This document shows, in pieces, positions 10,150-21,999 of a stretch of 64,000 nucleotides of DNA (its first letter is position 1; each line of letters begins with the position of its first letter). Below the pieces are notes generated by a model. It saw only the letters and a list, made by a program, of their open reading frames with translations. It did not search any database and was not told the DNA's origin. This DNA comes from Camelus bactrianus. Taxonomy: Eukaryota > Chordata > Mammalia > Artiodactyla > Camelidae. The stretch covers positions 620,001 to 684,000 of the forward strand of contig NC_133544.1 of assembly GCF_048773025.1 (NCBI RefSeq), read 5' to 3'. Position numbers and translations under genes: made by a program.

Positions 10150-10640
10150 AAAAACGGGGGGCTCACAGAGGGAACTAAAAAAAAAAAAACACACATGTGA
10201 AAAGCTGCTCACATTCCTAATCATTAGGGAAATGTAAATCAAAACCAAAATGAGATGTCACCACAAAGACTACAAGTAAGAAATATTGGTGAAGAGATGG
10301 GGTAAACGGAACCCTTGTCGCTGTTAGCAGGAGTGCAAATTGGTGCAGCGTCTGGGGAAAACAGTAAGGAGTATCCTCAAAACAACTAAAGACAGAACTA
10401 TCACACGCTCCAGCAATTCCACTCCTGCCTATACATCCGAAGGAAACAAAAACAAGAATTTGAAAAGATACATGCACCCCAAGGTACATAGCAACTGTAT
10501 GAACAGGAGTCAGCATACGGAAGCAACACAAGTGTCTGTCGGCAGAAAATGGATACAGGTGGTACGATGTGTACGCACGACGGAATAATGCTCAGCCGTG
10601 CAGAAGAATGCAATTCCGCCATCCCCGCCTTTACTTGGCG
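10150..10640 (+). mobile_element. LINE-1 fragment, ORF2 3' region
   Basis: Starts with an A-run and continues with the L1 ORF2 end: gggaaatgtaaatcaaaacc, aaattggtgcagcg, gcaattccactcctgcctat, gatacatgcacccc, ggaagcaacacaagtgtctg, ggaataatgctcagccgtgc. Together with the ORF1 piece just upstream it probably derives from one internally deleted L1. Confidence 0.8.
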
Positions 10641-11829
10641 CTCACTGAGGCAGACGTCCGCCGCAGGACACTGCACCTTCACAGCACCCTGACTGGCGCC
10701 AGCCGGAGTGGCCCAGCTGCGGGGACACGTGAGACCGACGGCATAAGGACCTCATATGTCTTTGTGCTCACAGCTCCCCGAGAGGCGGGGCCTTGCCACA
10801 GCCTCACCCCGGGGAATCCAGGGCCCTGGACCGGACAGCCTGCAGCCCCTGCCTGTGTGGAGGGCGCCAGGACTTGCGTGTACGATTTCAGCCCCACTGC
10901 CCTTGCTGCCTCTGAGAGGCTCCTGGGCGCCCTCTCCTCTCACTCCTTCCCTCAGGGACTGGCTGCCGGACACGTCCCTGCAGCCTGGGGTGTTGGGAGA
11001 GACAGAAGCCCTGGAAGTTCTGCGAAGGTGCCACCCATTTATCTACCAGACAACCGCTTACCAGGTGGCAACTCCGCCATCACCGCTGGACACTGAGTAC
11101 ACGTGGGGCCCGAGACAGACGGGGCCTCTGCCCTCAAGGAAGTTAGAGACCAGGGCAAGGGCAGACACTAAGTAAATCAGCCCACAGCTATGTGAGGACC
11201 ATCGGGATAGAGCTGGGAATGCACAGCGTGGGGCCGTGAGGCCGCTCAGTGCAAGAAACAGCCTGGTCTGTGGGGTCAGGGCTAGCTTTCCTGGGTGTGC
11301 CCTGAAGCAGAGCCCTGGAGGACCGAGGTGGCTGCCTTGGGTCTGCTGGTCAACAGTTGGTCTCCTGCCCTCCCAGCCACAGAACCTCCTAGACCCAGGG
11401 TAAGTGCGTTCATCCATGTGGGAGAAGACATTAGTGACGTGTTAAAGGTTAGGCTTCAAAACGGCCTGATGGTGACCCTCCTGTAGACACATAAAGAACA
11501 CATCTCCAAATTGTACTGAACTCGTTAATCAAGGTGTGACAGCCCGGCCAAAGCAGTATTCAAAGCACTCCATTTATACAGTCGAATCAAGAGTGCTGAA
11601 ATGAGTTTACAGTTTCTAAATGGGAGTCAGAGAAGTCTCGATCCTTCTTCCAAAGAAGGGGGTTTGCGTTGCCATCCACCCTCTGCAGCTTAGAGAGTCG
11701 AGAAATAGCTCAAAGACAATGAAAACCATAGACCCCCCACGGGACAGGATGGCCTTGATGCGCACACAAGACAATGCCTTGCTTTCCATTGAAGACACCA
11801 GGAGTGATTTTTTGGTCCATTTCAACGTC
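10641..11829. other. Spacer, nothing recognised
   Basis: GC-rich unique DNA from 10690 to 11400, then more AT-rich. No exon, RNA gene or clear repeat is seen. Confidence 0.5.
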
Positions 11830-12620
11830 TTTCACAATTTCACCTGCCGACATGTATAACTGACAGAAATAGATTGAGGATAGACAGAGAACTCCTGCAA
11901 ATCAACTAGAAAAATCAAACAATTCTGTAGAGAAGAGGGCAGGAGAATCAAACAGATGTTTCACGAAAGCTGTCCAAATAGCCATGAAACATTTGAAAGG
12001 AGCCACACCGGTTTTAAGGGAAATGAAAACCACATCAGAGAAAGCAGTTCTGATTCAGCAAGCCCTGGAGAAAGCGAGGAGAAGCAAAGGCAAGAGGAGG
12101 CCTTGCAGGCAGCCAGGAAATGATGCATCACACAAGGGACAAATGACACCGGCTTCTCATCAGAAAAAAAGTGGTGACCAGGGAATAATAGAAGAGGGAG
12201 TTTCAACCCAGAAGTCTACATCCAGAGAAAAGATCTTTCCAAAATGAATATGTAACAGACATTTTCAGACACTCAAAACCTGAGGGAGTGCATTTCCAAG
12301 AGACCTGAGGTAAAGGAAAGGTTAACGGAGAGATTTTGTGCTGTAAGAAATGACACCAAAGTGAACGTCAGGTCCACAGGATGGAAAGTGGAGCACCAGG
12401 GTGGTAAACATGCAGGTGCAAAACAATGTGCTTTTCCCTCTTGCTTTCTTAAAAAGACAATTGATTGTTGAAAGTAAAAACTGTAACTGTATGTTGCGGG
12501 GCGTGTAACATGTATAGATGCAAAATACGAGACAGTGCCACCAAGAATGAGTTGATAAGTGGAACTGCACTTTTTCAAGGCCCTAATGACAACATGAGGT
12601 TCATTGTGATAACTGCAGGG
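11830..12620 (+). mobile_element. Probable degenerate LINE-1 sequence
   Basis: A-rich + strand with L1-like phrases (tagaaaaatcaaacaattctg, gaagtctacatccagagaaaag, ttccaaaatgaatatg) but strongly diverged. Called on composition and partial word matches only. Confidence 0.35.
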
Positions 12621-12979
12621 TGCACATTATAGTCACAAAAATCACAATGCAAACAGGCTTATCTTAAAAGTCAGTAGAGAAATCAGAGTGGAATACCAAA
12701 AAGTACTTCATTAGCCCAAGAGGATGGAGGAAAGAAGGAATAAATCTGCAGCAAACATCCTCACTGGGCAACCTTTAGGGGTGTTCACATGGGGTCAGGG
12801 ACACAGCTGTCATAGTATTTTGCAGGGTTTTCAGCTTCGTGACTTGGCTAACCTGTGGACTGTGAACTCAAATCAAAGAGTTACAGCCAGTTTACTTTCT
12901 TAGTAAACAAAGAACAACAAGGAGAAATTTTCTGCATTGTGCATAACAAGAGTAAGTATTTTCCATGAAAATTTTGTTT

Positions 12980-13640
12980 CGGTAACATAAATAAATATAC
13001 ACAATATATATGTTTTATACATATATGTAACATACAAATGTGTATTGGACGACAATATAGAATGTTTTTCTTATAAGGATTTTGTCAAAAAGGTTTGGAA
13101 AATGCTCATTTAACAGATTATTGGCCATCCTAGCCAAAGCTATATGACAAGAAAAAGAAACAGGTTTGTTAAGATTGAAAGAGGAGACGTAACAGGCATT
13201 ATTTGCAGACAACATGATCACGTCTAAGGAAAAGCAAACAAAAGCAGCGGACAAACTGTTAGAAGTAACGAGAAAAGCAGCACGATTTCCAAATGTAAGA
13301 CCAATTTACCAAAAGCAGTCATGGTCCTCTGTGTCAGCAAACCTACCAGAAAGCGTGACAGAAAGAGAGGCGCGGCTCACAGCAACACAAGGGATATCCT
13401 GACGAAGGGCGCCCAAGACCTTTGTGAAACAAAGTTAAACTCCATTAAAAGACATAAAAGAAAACTGGTTGGCTGGAGAGACACGCTGGTCAAGGATGGC
13501 GTGACAAAGTGCCATTTGTCTCACAGACTAAGAAATACAATGTATTCTCCATCAAAATTCCAGCTGGGTTGGTTTTGTTTGTTTGTCTGTCTGTCTTTGA
13601 GATCCATTTACAGCTTAGACAATTTCGAAAAATAAAAGCA
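12980..13640 (+). mobile_element. LINE-1 fragment, reverse-transcriptase region of ORF2
   Basis: Contains decayed text of the RT C-terminal half: catcctagccaaagctatatg, caagaaaaagaaac, ggcattatttgcagacaaca, and ccatcaaaattccagctggg. Non-coding relic in sense orientation. An AT-rich stretch (12990-13040) precedes it. Confidence 0.6.
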
Positions 13641-13984
13641 AAGGATGAGGGTTTTCAGGGAGACTTTCCCCCTAAATGTTGACATGGTCACAAAACCATC
13701 ACCAAAAACGATGGTACTCATGCTCAAACTACTAGACCCAAGGAACAGGAGAGCCTCAGAGACAGCCCAGTTGTCCCTCAGAGCTCAGACCACAGTGAGT
13801 GGTGCCGTCAGGCAACGGGGAAGCCTGCTGGGGGGAGACCAGACTCTCACATGGAGAGCTTCAGCCCTCTGCATGGGGGCTGGTGGCTGAGCCTGTTAGG
13901 ACCCAGCAGGCTCATCTGAAAGGCCAACTCTGAAGCTGAAAGGAGGCAGACCAGCCCAGGCTGGTGGTGCGTGGTGATGGCTTC

Positions 13985-14410
13985 TGCCTGGTGGAAGGTA
14001 TGTCCACCCAGAACTTGTGAACATGACCTCGTTTGGACACAGGGTCTTTGTTAACGTCATTAGGTCAAGGATGTTGAGATTGGATCACACTAGATTTCCG
14101 AAGGGTTATAAGTCCAATGACTTGTAGCAAGTGGAGGTGACACAGGGCAGAAGGCCATGTGAAGATGGAGGGAAGATTGGAGTGAGGCCAGTAGCCGGTC
14201 ACTGGAAGGGGCTGGATGAGGCAGGAGGGATCCACCACCACCACTCCCCCCCTCCACCCCAGCCCGGAGCCCTCAGGGAGCTCAGCCCTGTCAACACCTT
14301 GGTTTCTGTATTCTGGCTTCCAGAGTGTGAGAATCCATTCCTGTGGTTTAGAGCCACCATACTTGTGGTCCTTTGTGACAGAAGCCCCAGAGAACGCACA
14401 CAGTAGCCTC
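13985..14410 (+). mobile_element. MLT1-type LTR (ERVL-MaLR)
   Basis: LTR-like text in consensus order: gtcattaggtcaagg, ttataagtcc, ggccatgtgaagatgg, caacaccttggtttc, ctggcttccagagtgtgag, ctttgtgacagaagcc. An ancient solo LTR, broken by many changes, probably older than 100 million years. Confidence 0.65.
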
Positions 14411-16590
14411 CAAAATTCAGGGTAGATAACCAGCAAATCTGCCACATGGAAACCAAGAACTTACGTCAAATGAGGGCTCAGTACGCAGTGTTAACAGACC
14501 GGGGATGAACCAGGAGAAGGTCATCACAATGCAAAACTTGCAAGGGGCTGGCTTCTAGAGGTGACTGCCGTGCAAATTCCCAGGAATTGCCAAGAGAATC
14601 TTAGAAAGCATGATGCGATCAAAGACAGAAGTCCAAACAGTTCCTGAGTTTCCAAAGATATGCTCCAGCTCGTCAGCAACAGGAGGGTTTGGTGCTGCAC
14701 CCTTCAGAATGGCAAGCTCCCACAGATCATGACAGCGGCATGCCCACTGGGAAGGCAGTCCTGGGGCTGGAGGCAGGGGCCAAGCCCAAGGCAGCCAAGA
14801 AGCAGGGCCTCCCAGGAGGCCTGGGATGCCGTAGGCCAGCCCCAGACCAGGCCCACTCTGGGAGGAGGGAGCCACACAGGGGGCTGAGAGCATCTGCAGG
14901 CCTGCATTTGGGGCCACAACCACAGACAAAGGGCTCAGCTGGTCTCACTGTCCAGGAGAACGCTGGGGCCAGATCCCCACCATGGGTACCAAGGGCAGTG
15001 AGCCCCTGGTTGAGTCTGAGGTCTAGGGGCTGGAGCTGCCACCCAGTCAGGGTCCTGGTCAGGAAGGGTCTGAGAAACACCTGTGGCTTGGCCTTCCCTC
15101 CACACAACTTGCTGGCCTGAGCCCATGACCCACACCCTCCCTGCCCCTCACCTGCAGCCCAGCACCTCCTGGGAAGCCTGGGGAGTGCTGGTGGTGAGGG
15201 GCTGGCTGGGCACTGAGGCCTCTGCCTCGAGTGCCCACAGCCTGGGAAGAATGAGCAGGGAGCTGCCAGGGGGCCAAGCCCTCAGCTCCACACACTCACA
15301 CAGTGCAGGCTGCACGGCCTGGCACCACCTGGCAGGAGGCTCCCCGAAGGGGCTCTGCCAGCTCTGTGGTTTCTCAACCTTGGGTCCTTCCAAGGAACTC
15401 AGCAGTTCCCCCCTCCCCCTCCCACACAGCATCTGTGCCTGGGGCCGAGGGTGGGGCCAGATGGACCAGGACAATCTGTGCTGGGGCAGAGCAGTCAGGC
15501 TGGGCCCTGGCTCCCCCCAGGGCCCTGGCTCTGCACCCTGGGCCTGCCCTGGCCGTCCCACAGCAACCCCGGGGTCTTCCCAAGGGAGACCAAACATTCC
15601 TGCAAGGGTGCAGCCTGACCCAGCCTGTCTCCGCACAGCCTCCCTGCGTGGGGACAACCGGCCCTGGTGTCCTGGGTCCTGGTGTCCTGGGTGTCCAGGG
15701 GGTGGGGTCCTGGTATCTCCCTCTTCAAAGACCGCATGTCCCCTCCCAGAAGCCCATGCTGATGGCGAGCCTGGCAAGTGGCCATGGCCTCCCCTTTGTG
15801 TGCACTTGGGCTGTCGGGGGTTCTGGGGACACACAGGCCTGCAGGGCACGTCAACAGCACGGGGACTCAGCCCGCCGCCTGCTCAGTGCGTGTTAGTGAC
15901 TCAGCCCGCCGCCTGCTCAGTGCATGTTAGTGGAGTGTCCACAGCAGACCGGCCACCCCAGCCGACCAGCGTCAAATGTCGTGGGCACCTCTGTGAAAGC
16001 CACTCCGTGGTCCCCACACCCCTGAGGGAACAATCGCAGCCTGACATGACATGTATGGCCCAGGCTCCAGCAGCTACATGGGTCTTGCTGAGCCACCGGC
16101 CACGCTCACAGCCACATCCAGCCTCCTCACAGGACCCTGCCAGCCCTCAGGGCCACACGGCCCAGTCACTGCAGGACACTGTCCGACTGGGAAGCCAGTA
16201 CGCAGGCAGCAGGGTGCCAGGAGCCAGGGGGGACCAGAGCCTGCCTGTCCCCAGGTGAGCCCACAGCCCCCACGCTCGCGCCCAGAGCCACCCCCACTGG
16301 GCCATCCCCGGTCCACTCCTCTGGGTGGTGGGACACAGGCATGAGGACAGTGTGTGGTCAGGAAGCCCTGCCCTCCATCCCGGCTTCTCACACACAAAAA
16401 AGCCAAGACCGCTTCCCAGCGAAGCTGCCTCAGGAGCAGCGGTGGCTGTGCCTGCGCCCCTCCCTTCCCAGGCCATCGTGTGACCACAGTGCATGCCGAC
16501 AGCCCTCCGAGTCAGCCCACGGCACTGAGGGGGAGAGGCCACGAGCCGGGCAGAGAGGAGCAGAGCCTGAGACCCTGCTGTCACTCGATC
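14411..16590. other. Spacer 5' of the I-epsilon promoter
   Basis: GC-rich from 14690 onward. A short direct repeat of about 29 bp occurs at 15867-15928 (gactcagcccgccgcctgct twice). No exon is recognised. Long open frames here (for example 15083-16258) show no domain pattern. Confidence 0.55.
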
Positions 16591-16640
16591 ATCTTCCCAA
16601 GAACAGAGAGAGAAAAGGGAACTTCCAGGGCTGCCAAGGC
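16591..16640 (+). promoter_or_regulatory. Germline I-epsilon promoter (STAT6 and kappaB sites)
   Basis: TTCCCAAGAA at 16594-16603 is a perfect STAT6-type TTC-N4-GAA site; GAACAGAGAGAGAAAA follows, and GGGAACTTCC at 16617-16626 is a kappaB-like site, all within 33 bp. This arrangement is that of the IL-4/CD40-responsive germline epsilon promoter of human and mouse, and it lies about 0.6 kb upstream of S-epsilon. Expected role: start sterile I-epsilon transcripts that open S-epsilon to AID. Confidence 0.75.
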
Positions 16641-16892
16641 CCCTGGGGGTTCCCACCCCGTTTTTAGCTGAGAGCACTGGGGCAGAGCTCCCTCCCCCAG
16701 GCCCTATTTTCTAGACGCAAAAATAACAGCAATGTTTCTAATGACTCAGCTCATCTGGGAGCCTGTCCAGGGAGCCTGCAGATGGGCCATGCCAGCCACA
16801 GGCACCTGACGGAAAACCCAGCACCTCAGGTACCCCGGCCACTGGGGTTGGCCCAAGTGGCAGCCAGGGTGGGCTGCCCAGGCCCCTGCTAG
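16640..16892 (+). ncRNA. Candidate I-epsilon exon
   Basis: Region between the I-epsilon promoter and a consensus donor AG|GTGAGG (break after 16892). Another donor, CAG|GTACCC, lies near 16828. The transcription start and the true donor cannot be decided from sequence. In the family this exon is spliced to CE1 and is non-coding. Confidence 0.35.
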
Positions 16893-17179
16893 GTGAGGCT
16901 GCCTTAACTGCCCCCTGGTGTGGACCAGGCCTCTTGGTCACTGCTTGGCCCTCAGCTGTCCCTTCCCTGCATGGGGACACAGGGAAGCAAGACACTGCCT
17001 GAAGCCAGCCTGGAGAAGAGCAAGCAGCTGGGAATCTCAGCCAGGGCAGGGCCCACACACAGGGTGCAGACAGGGCTCTGGGCGTGGACCTGCCTGCAGC
17101 CGGCCGGGACAGTGGCCGCCAGCCCAGGTTGGGGGGAGAACAGCAGGGGTTAGTCCCTGTGCGGGACTACACGGCAGGC

Positions 17180-18480
17180 TGGCCTGAGCCTGCAGCCTGT
17201 GGCCTGAGCTGAGCTGGCCTGAGCAGGCCTGATGAGGGCAGGCCAGGCAGGACCAGGCTGGACCAACTGTGGCTTGAATGGTTGGAGCTGGTGGAGGGAG
17301 ATGAACCGTCCTGGCCTCCACCGGGCCGTGCTGTTCAGAGGGGCTGTCCTCAGCCGTGTGAGACTGTGCCAGGCTGGTGGACTGAGCCAAGGTGAGCTGG
17401 GCCGAGCTGGGCAGACTAAGCCAGCAGGGCTGGGCTGAGCTGAGGGGCTGGACGGGCTGGGTGAAGAGGGCTTAGAGAGAATGCCGTCCTCCACGGGGCC
17501 AGGTGGGGCTGAGCTGGGCTGTCCTGGACCAGGCGAATTTAGATGGATGGGCGTGATCAGGCAGGTCCAACTGAGCAGAGCTCGGAACTCGCCCACCCTG
17601 GGCCGGCTCGGCTGGGCTGGCCTGACCTGAGCCAGGCTGACCTGACTTGACTGGGTGCAGCCGAACTGGGCTGGGCTGTCGGGAGAAACCAGGCTCAACT
17701 GAGGAGGCCAAACCAGACACTCAGCAGGGCAAAACAGGCAGTCTGGGCCCTCCTAGGCTGAGCCGGGCTGGGCTGGGCTTGCCTACGTGGGAGGGTGGGG
17801 CTGGGCTGGGCTGGGCTGCACTGGGCTAGTCTGGGCAGAGCTGGCTAGGATGAGTTGAACTAGGTTCAGCTGGGCTAAACTGGGCTGGTTGAGCTGGGCT
17901 GAGCTGAGCTGGTACGGGTTGAGCTGAGTTGAGTTGAACTGGGCTGAACTGGGCTTAGCTGAGCTGACTTGAGTTGAACTGGACTGAACTGGGGTGAACT
18001 GGGATGAACTGGGCTGAGCTGGGCTGAGCTGAGCTGAGTTGAGTTGAACTCGGCTGAACTGTGTTGAAATGGGCTGAGCTGGGCTGGGTTGAGCTGAACT
18101 GGGCTGAACCAGGCTGAGCTGGGCTGAACTGGGTTGAGCTGGGCTAAATTGAACTGGGTTGAGCAGAACCAGGCTGAGCTGACCTGGGCTGGGTTGAACT
18201 GGGAAAGTTGGGCAAAATTGGACTGAGCTGGGCTGAGCTGGGCTGGGCTGGGCTGGGCTCGATCAGCTGGGTGGACTTGGGTGCTAGGCCAGCTTTTCAA
18301 GCTCAGTCAGCTACACTGAACTGAATTGAACTGCATCGTGTGGCCTGGGCTAAGATGAGTTGTTTTGCTTGAAGTGGGGTATCATGGGCCAGACTGGGCC
18401 AGGCTGGATCAGGGTGGGCTGTCTTAGCTAAGCTGACTCGAAAAGGGCAGAGCTGGCTGGGCTGGGCTGGGCTGGGTGTG
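17180..18480 (+). repeat. S-epsilon switch region
   Basis: About 1.3 kb of G-rich tandem GAGCT/GGGCT pentamers and GAACTG variants on the + (non-template) strand, densest from 17750 to 18260. AGCT hotspots for AID are frequent. It sits between the I-epsilon promoter and CE1, as expected. The edges (17180-17750 and 18300-18480) are more diverged. Confidence 0.92.
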
Positions 18481-19571
18481 CAGAGCTGCCTTGTCTTGCT
18501 GGTCTCACCTGTCCTGACAGAGGTCACCTGGGCTGTGCTCAGCTGGACGAGACAGGCAGAACAGAGCAGGGTGGACAGAGCAGGGTGGGGAAGCAGAGCC
18601 AGGAGGGCCAAAGTCTGGAGCTCTGAGGCCAAGGAGGGTACAGACAAGCATGCACCCCAGAGAGGGGAGGGGCCAAGGTCTTCGTCCTCTGCCACAGGGC
18701 CTGTGTCAGGCTCCTGGGAGGCTAGCAGGAAGGGTAGAGAACAAGGGGGGCCTGGCTGGTCAGGCGAAGATTGGGGTGAAGGGGGAGCCAGGGCAGAGCA
18801 GCTCAGGGAGCGAAGAGCTGACCCAAGGCCACACGGAGCAGGGGCCCAGTGGGTGGCAGGGGGACCTCCCACAGGGGCTTTGGAGGTGGTTCCTGGGAAA
18901 TGGGGGCCTCTGGATCCCCAGGCTCTTATGTGGTATATGGGTGAAGGCAGAGGGACAGCTTGACGGCTCCTGGGGGGGTCTCAGGGTCCTTGATCCCCAG
19001 TGCGGGTCCACGAGTGGAGCGGATAGGCAGCCTGGTAATCCCCGGGGCTGCCTGTGTCCCAGGGCAATGGTGGGGGCAGAGGGCACAGACCGGTGGTTCC
19101 AGGGCATTGCAGGGCCCCTGATCCCCAGCGGAGCACTACAGGTGGGGGTGGAGGCATAGCCCGGTCACTGCTGGGTAGTCTCTCTGGGTCCTCAGGCCCT
19201 GGCAGGGAGCTGTGGGCTCTGACCCTCAACCTCAGGCAGTAGATTGGTGCCTCCACTCAAGAGCCCCACGTCCTGCCACTCTGGGCTGAGGGCAGGAGTC
19301 CTGGCTGAGGCTAGTGACGTAATGCTTGTGGTGGGGACACAGCAGTTGACTCGGGGGGGGGGGGCGTCCCTCAAGAATCAGAAAATGAGGAAAGGGCCCA
19401 GAATGAGCCGTCTGTCCCCGAAGGCTGGAGCGGGAATCCCAGGGCTCCCTGCACCAGACAGCCCCCAGCCCCCTGCAGCCCTCACTCCCAGGCCCCCAGG
19501 GCAGCAGTGAGCCTGGCATGTGTCAGGTGACAGTCCTGAGCCCAGTGCCGACCCTGGCCCTGTCCCCACAG
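18481..19571 (+). other. S-epsilon to CE1 intron
   Basis: Unique G-rich DNA without exons. A poly-G run of ten lies near 19354. It ends in acceptor tgtccccacAG at 19570-19571. Confidence 0.7.
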
Positions 19572-19868
19572 CCTCCATCCAGAAACCAGCCGTCTTCCCC
19601 TTGACCTGTTGCAAAAACACCACCGATGTCACCGCTGTGGCACTAGGCTGCCTGGTCACCGGCTATTTCCCGGGGCCAGTGACCGTGACCTGGGACACAG
19701 GGTCCCTGAACAGCAGCACCAGGACCTTCCCCGCTGTCCAAAACCTGGAGTCCAGCCTCTACACCACCAGCAGCCAGGTGACCATCTTGGGCAAGTGGTC
19801 CAAGCAGAAATTCACCTGCAGTGTGGCTCACCCTGACTCCAACATCACCATCACCAAGGTTGTCCCTG
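19572..19868 (+). CDS. IGHE: IGHE CH1 exon
   Basis: 297 nt, begins ASIQKPAVFPLTCCKNTTD and ends ITKVVPG. The CC pair at residues 13-14 includes the cysteine for the light-chain bond and an intradomain cysteine, as in other IgE. Fold residues are LGCLVTGYFP, VTVTWD and FTCSVAH. N-glycosylation sequons are KNTTD, LNSST and SNITI. The donor G|GTGAGC follows 19868 and is normal. This is the light-chain-pairing domain, so camelid IgE should be a four-chain antibody. Confidence 0.95.
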
Positions 19869-20048
19869 GTGAGCCAGGGCTGGGCTGGCCCCTGAGACAG
19901 CGGGAGGGAGGAGGGGAGGGCTGGGTGGGAGGGGCAGGGAGGAGGGGATGGGGCTCCCATGCCTCCACTTCTGGGAACACCCACCAGCTTGCTCGCGGCC
20001 CGGGCCAGGATATCGGGGCACAGGGCTCAGCGAGGCCTCTGCCCCCAG

Positions 20049-20372
20049 GGTGCTTCAGGGACTTCCCCGAGCCCTCCGTGAAGCTCTTCCACTCCTCCTG
20101 CAACCCCGACGGTGACACCCACACCACCATCCAGCTTCTGTGCCTCATCTCCGGCTACACGCCAGGCAGAATCCAGGTCGCCTGGCTGGAGGACGGGCAG
20201 GCGGTCACAGACAGGTTCCCACAGACCGCCAATGACAGACCAGAAGGCAAGCTGGCCTCCACCCACAGCCAGCTCAACATCACGCAGGAGGAGTGGCTGT
20301 CCCAGAAAACCTACACCTGCCAGGTCACCTATAACGGCTTCACCTATGAAGACCATGCCCGCAAGTGCACAG
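20049..20372 (+). CDS. IGHE: IGHE CH2 exon
   Basis: 324 nt, from GCFRDFPEPSVKLFHSSCN to DHARKCTG. Acceptor gcccccAG ends at 20048; donor GTACCG starts at 20373. CH2 replaces the hinge in IgE. The cysteines near both ends of the domain (GCFRDF and ARKCTG) fit the inter-heavy-chain bonds; LLCLISGYTP and YTCQVTY carry the fold cysteines. One sequon is seen in LNITQ. This domain folds back on CH3 in IgE and affects receptor dissociation. Confidence 0.95.
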
Positions 20373-20464
20373 GTACCGCCCTCACGCACGCCGACACCCA
20401 GACACTCGGGGTTCAGAGCGGAGGGCGGGCTCCACCTCACACAGCCCCCTCCTGCACACTGCAG

Positions 20465-20785
20465 AGTCCGACCCCCGCGGCGTGAGCGCCTACCTGATCC
20501 CGCCCACTCCCCTCGACCTGTACGTCCACAAGTCGCCCAAGATCACCTGCCTGGTGGTGGACCTGGCCAGAAAGGAAGGCATGAATCTGACCTGGTTTAG
20601 GGAGAACAGGGGTCCTGCACAGCCAGACTCACTCGTCATCAAGACCCAGTTCAACAAGACAGTCACTGCCACATCCACCCTGTTGGTGGACGTCCAGGAC
20701 TGGATTGAGGGCGAGACCTACTACTGCAAAGTGACCCACCCAGACCTGCCCAGGTCAATCCTGCGCTCCATCTCCAAGGCCCCCG
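20465..20785 (+). CDS. IGHE: IGHE CH3 exon (Fc-epsilon-RI binding domain)
   Basis: 321 nt, from [20 protein letters not shown] to RSISKAPG. Fold cysteines are ITCLVVDL and YYCKVTH. Two sequons are present, MNLTW and FNKTVT; the latter is at the conserved high-mannose site needed for proper folding and receptor binding. The DPRGVSAY and LPRSILRS segments correspond to the receptor contact loops of human IgE. The donor GTGAGC follows 20785. Confidence 0.95.
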
Positions 20786-20855
20786 GTGAGCCATGGGCTG
20801 AGGGGAGGCAGGGGACTCCCCAGGGGAGCCTGGGCTGACCCACACCTGTCCGCAG

Positions 20856-21196
20856 GCAAGCGTTTAGCCCCCGAGGTCTACGTGCTCTCGCCACGCAAGG
20901 AAGAGCGGGCAGCCAAGGACAAGCTCACCCTCACCTGCCTGGCCCAGAACTTCTTCCCTGAGGACATCTCGGTGCAGTGGCTGAGGAACAAGGCCCTGAT
21001 TCAGACGGACCAGCACAGCACCACAAAGCCCCACAAGGCCAACGGCCCTTCCCCCGCCTTCTTCGTCTACAGCCGCCTGGTGGTCAGCCAGGCTGACTGG
21101 GAGCAGAAGAACAAGTTCACCTGCCGAGTGGTCCACGAGGCACTGCCCGGCTCCAGGACCCTCGAGAAATCCGTGTCCAGTGACCTTGGTAAATGA
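20856..21196 (+). CDS. IGHE: IGHE CH4 exon with secreted C terminus
   Basis: Starts [18 protein letters not shown] after acceptor tccgcAG at 20855 and ends SSDLGK then TGA at 21194-21196. Fold cysteines are [10 protein letters not shown] and [10 protein letters not shown]. The last codons ggt-aaa hide the membrane donor G|GTAAAT (break after 21188), whose use removes the stop and joins M1 in frame as Glu. Length is as in other mammals. Confidence 0.95.
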
Positions 21197-21277
21197 CGCC
21201 TGCCCACCTGCCCTCCCCTGCTCCCTCCCCAGCCCCCAGGGCTCCTTCCTCCTGAGATGGACCTTCTGTCCATCATC

Positions 21278-21283
21278 AATAAA
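21278..21283 (+). promoter_or_regulatory. IGHE secreted poly(A) signal AATAAA
   Basis: AATAAA in catcAATAAAcactcc, 82 bases after the secreted stop. Its GT-rich downstream element is near 21315-21350. Confidence 0.85.
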
Positions 21284-21999
21284 CACTCCAGTGCCTGCTC
21301 AGAGCCCCGGGCGTGCCCGTTCTTGGGGGTTGGTGGGGTTGTGGGGCAGGGCATCTTGGCACAGGGGAAGGGGAACACAGGGCCAGCGCAGGGCTGAGGC
21401 ATGAATCTGGGCCCTCCCCACCACCCCACTGTGGGTTTTGCCTGCTCAGAAGGGTCCTCTGAGGGAAGGGACCACAGAGATCCCAGCCCCTACACTCCCA
21501 GGTCCAGCTGCACACACGCAGACCCTTTGGGCAGAGAAATGGGCCAAGTCAGAACCCCGCACGGGCTCGTCCCTCACTCTCACCTCCTGGGCACAGATGG
21601 GCCAACCCCACAAAGGGGACAGCACTAAGCTCACACCCCTCTGAACCCCACATCAGGCAAGGGTTGGAACCCAGTGCCCTCACCTTGCTGCTCAGACTCA
21701 CTCCACCCTGAATCGATCGGCACACTGCCCGGCCCTCCACACACCCTCACATCCTCACACCCACTGGCGCCAGGGCTCCGCACCGCCCAAGTCACGCAGC
21801 AACTCCAACAGCACCCTGTGCCGCACCTCACACACGCACACAAGTGGCCTTCCACGGCCCACCCTCTACCCAGGCCGCTCCCAAGCCCTTCCCTGTCACA
21901 CCTGGGCCCTTGGGCCCACCAGTGGCCACACATGGTTTCCTCCGGTGGCCTCAATAACCCCTGGCTAACCCCTCCTTGTCAGCTGCACCCCACAGAGGG
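21284..21999 (+). other. IGHE CH4-M1 intron, first part
   Basis: Unique C-rich DNA with CACA-rich words around 21730-21850. No exon recognised. Confidence 0.6.

Noticed and set aside
15083-16258. 391-codon frame upstream of I-epsilon
   Set aside because: GC-rich spacer, no domain, no splice or conservation support.
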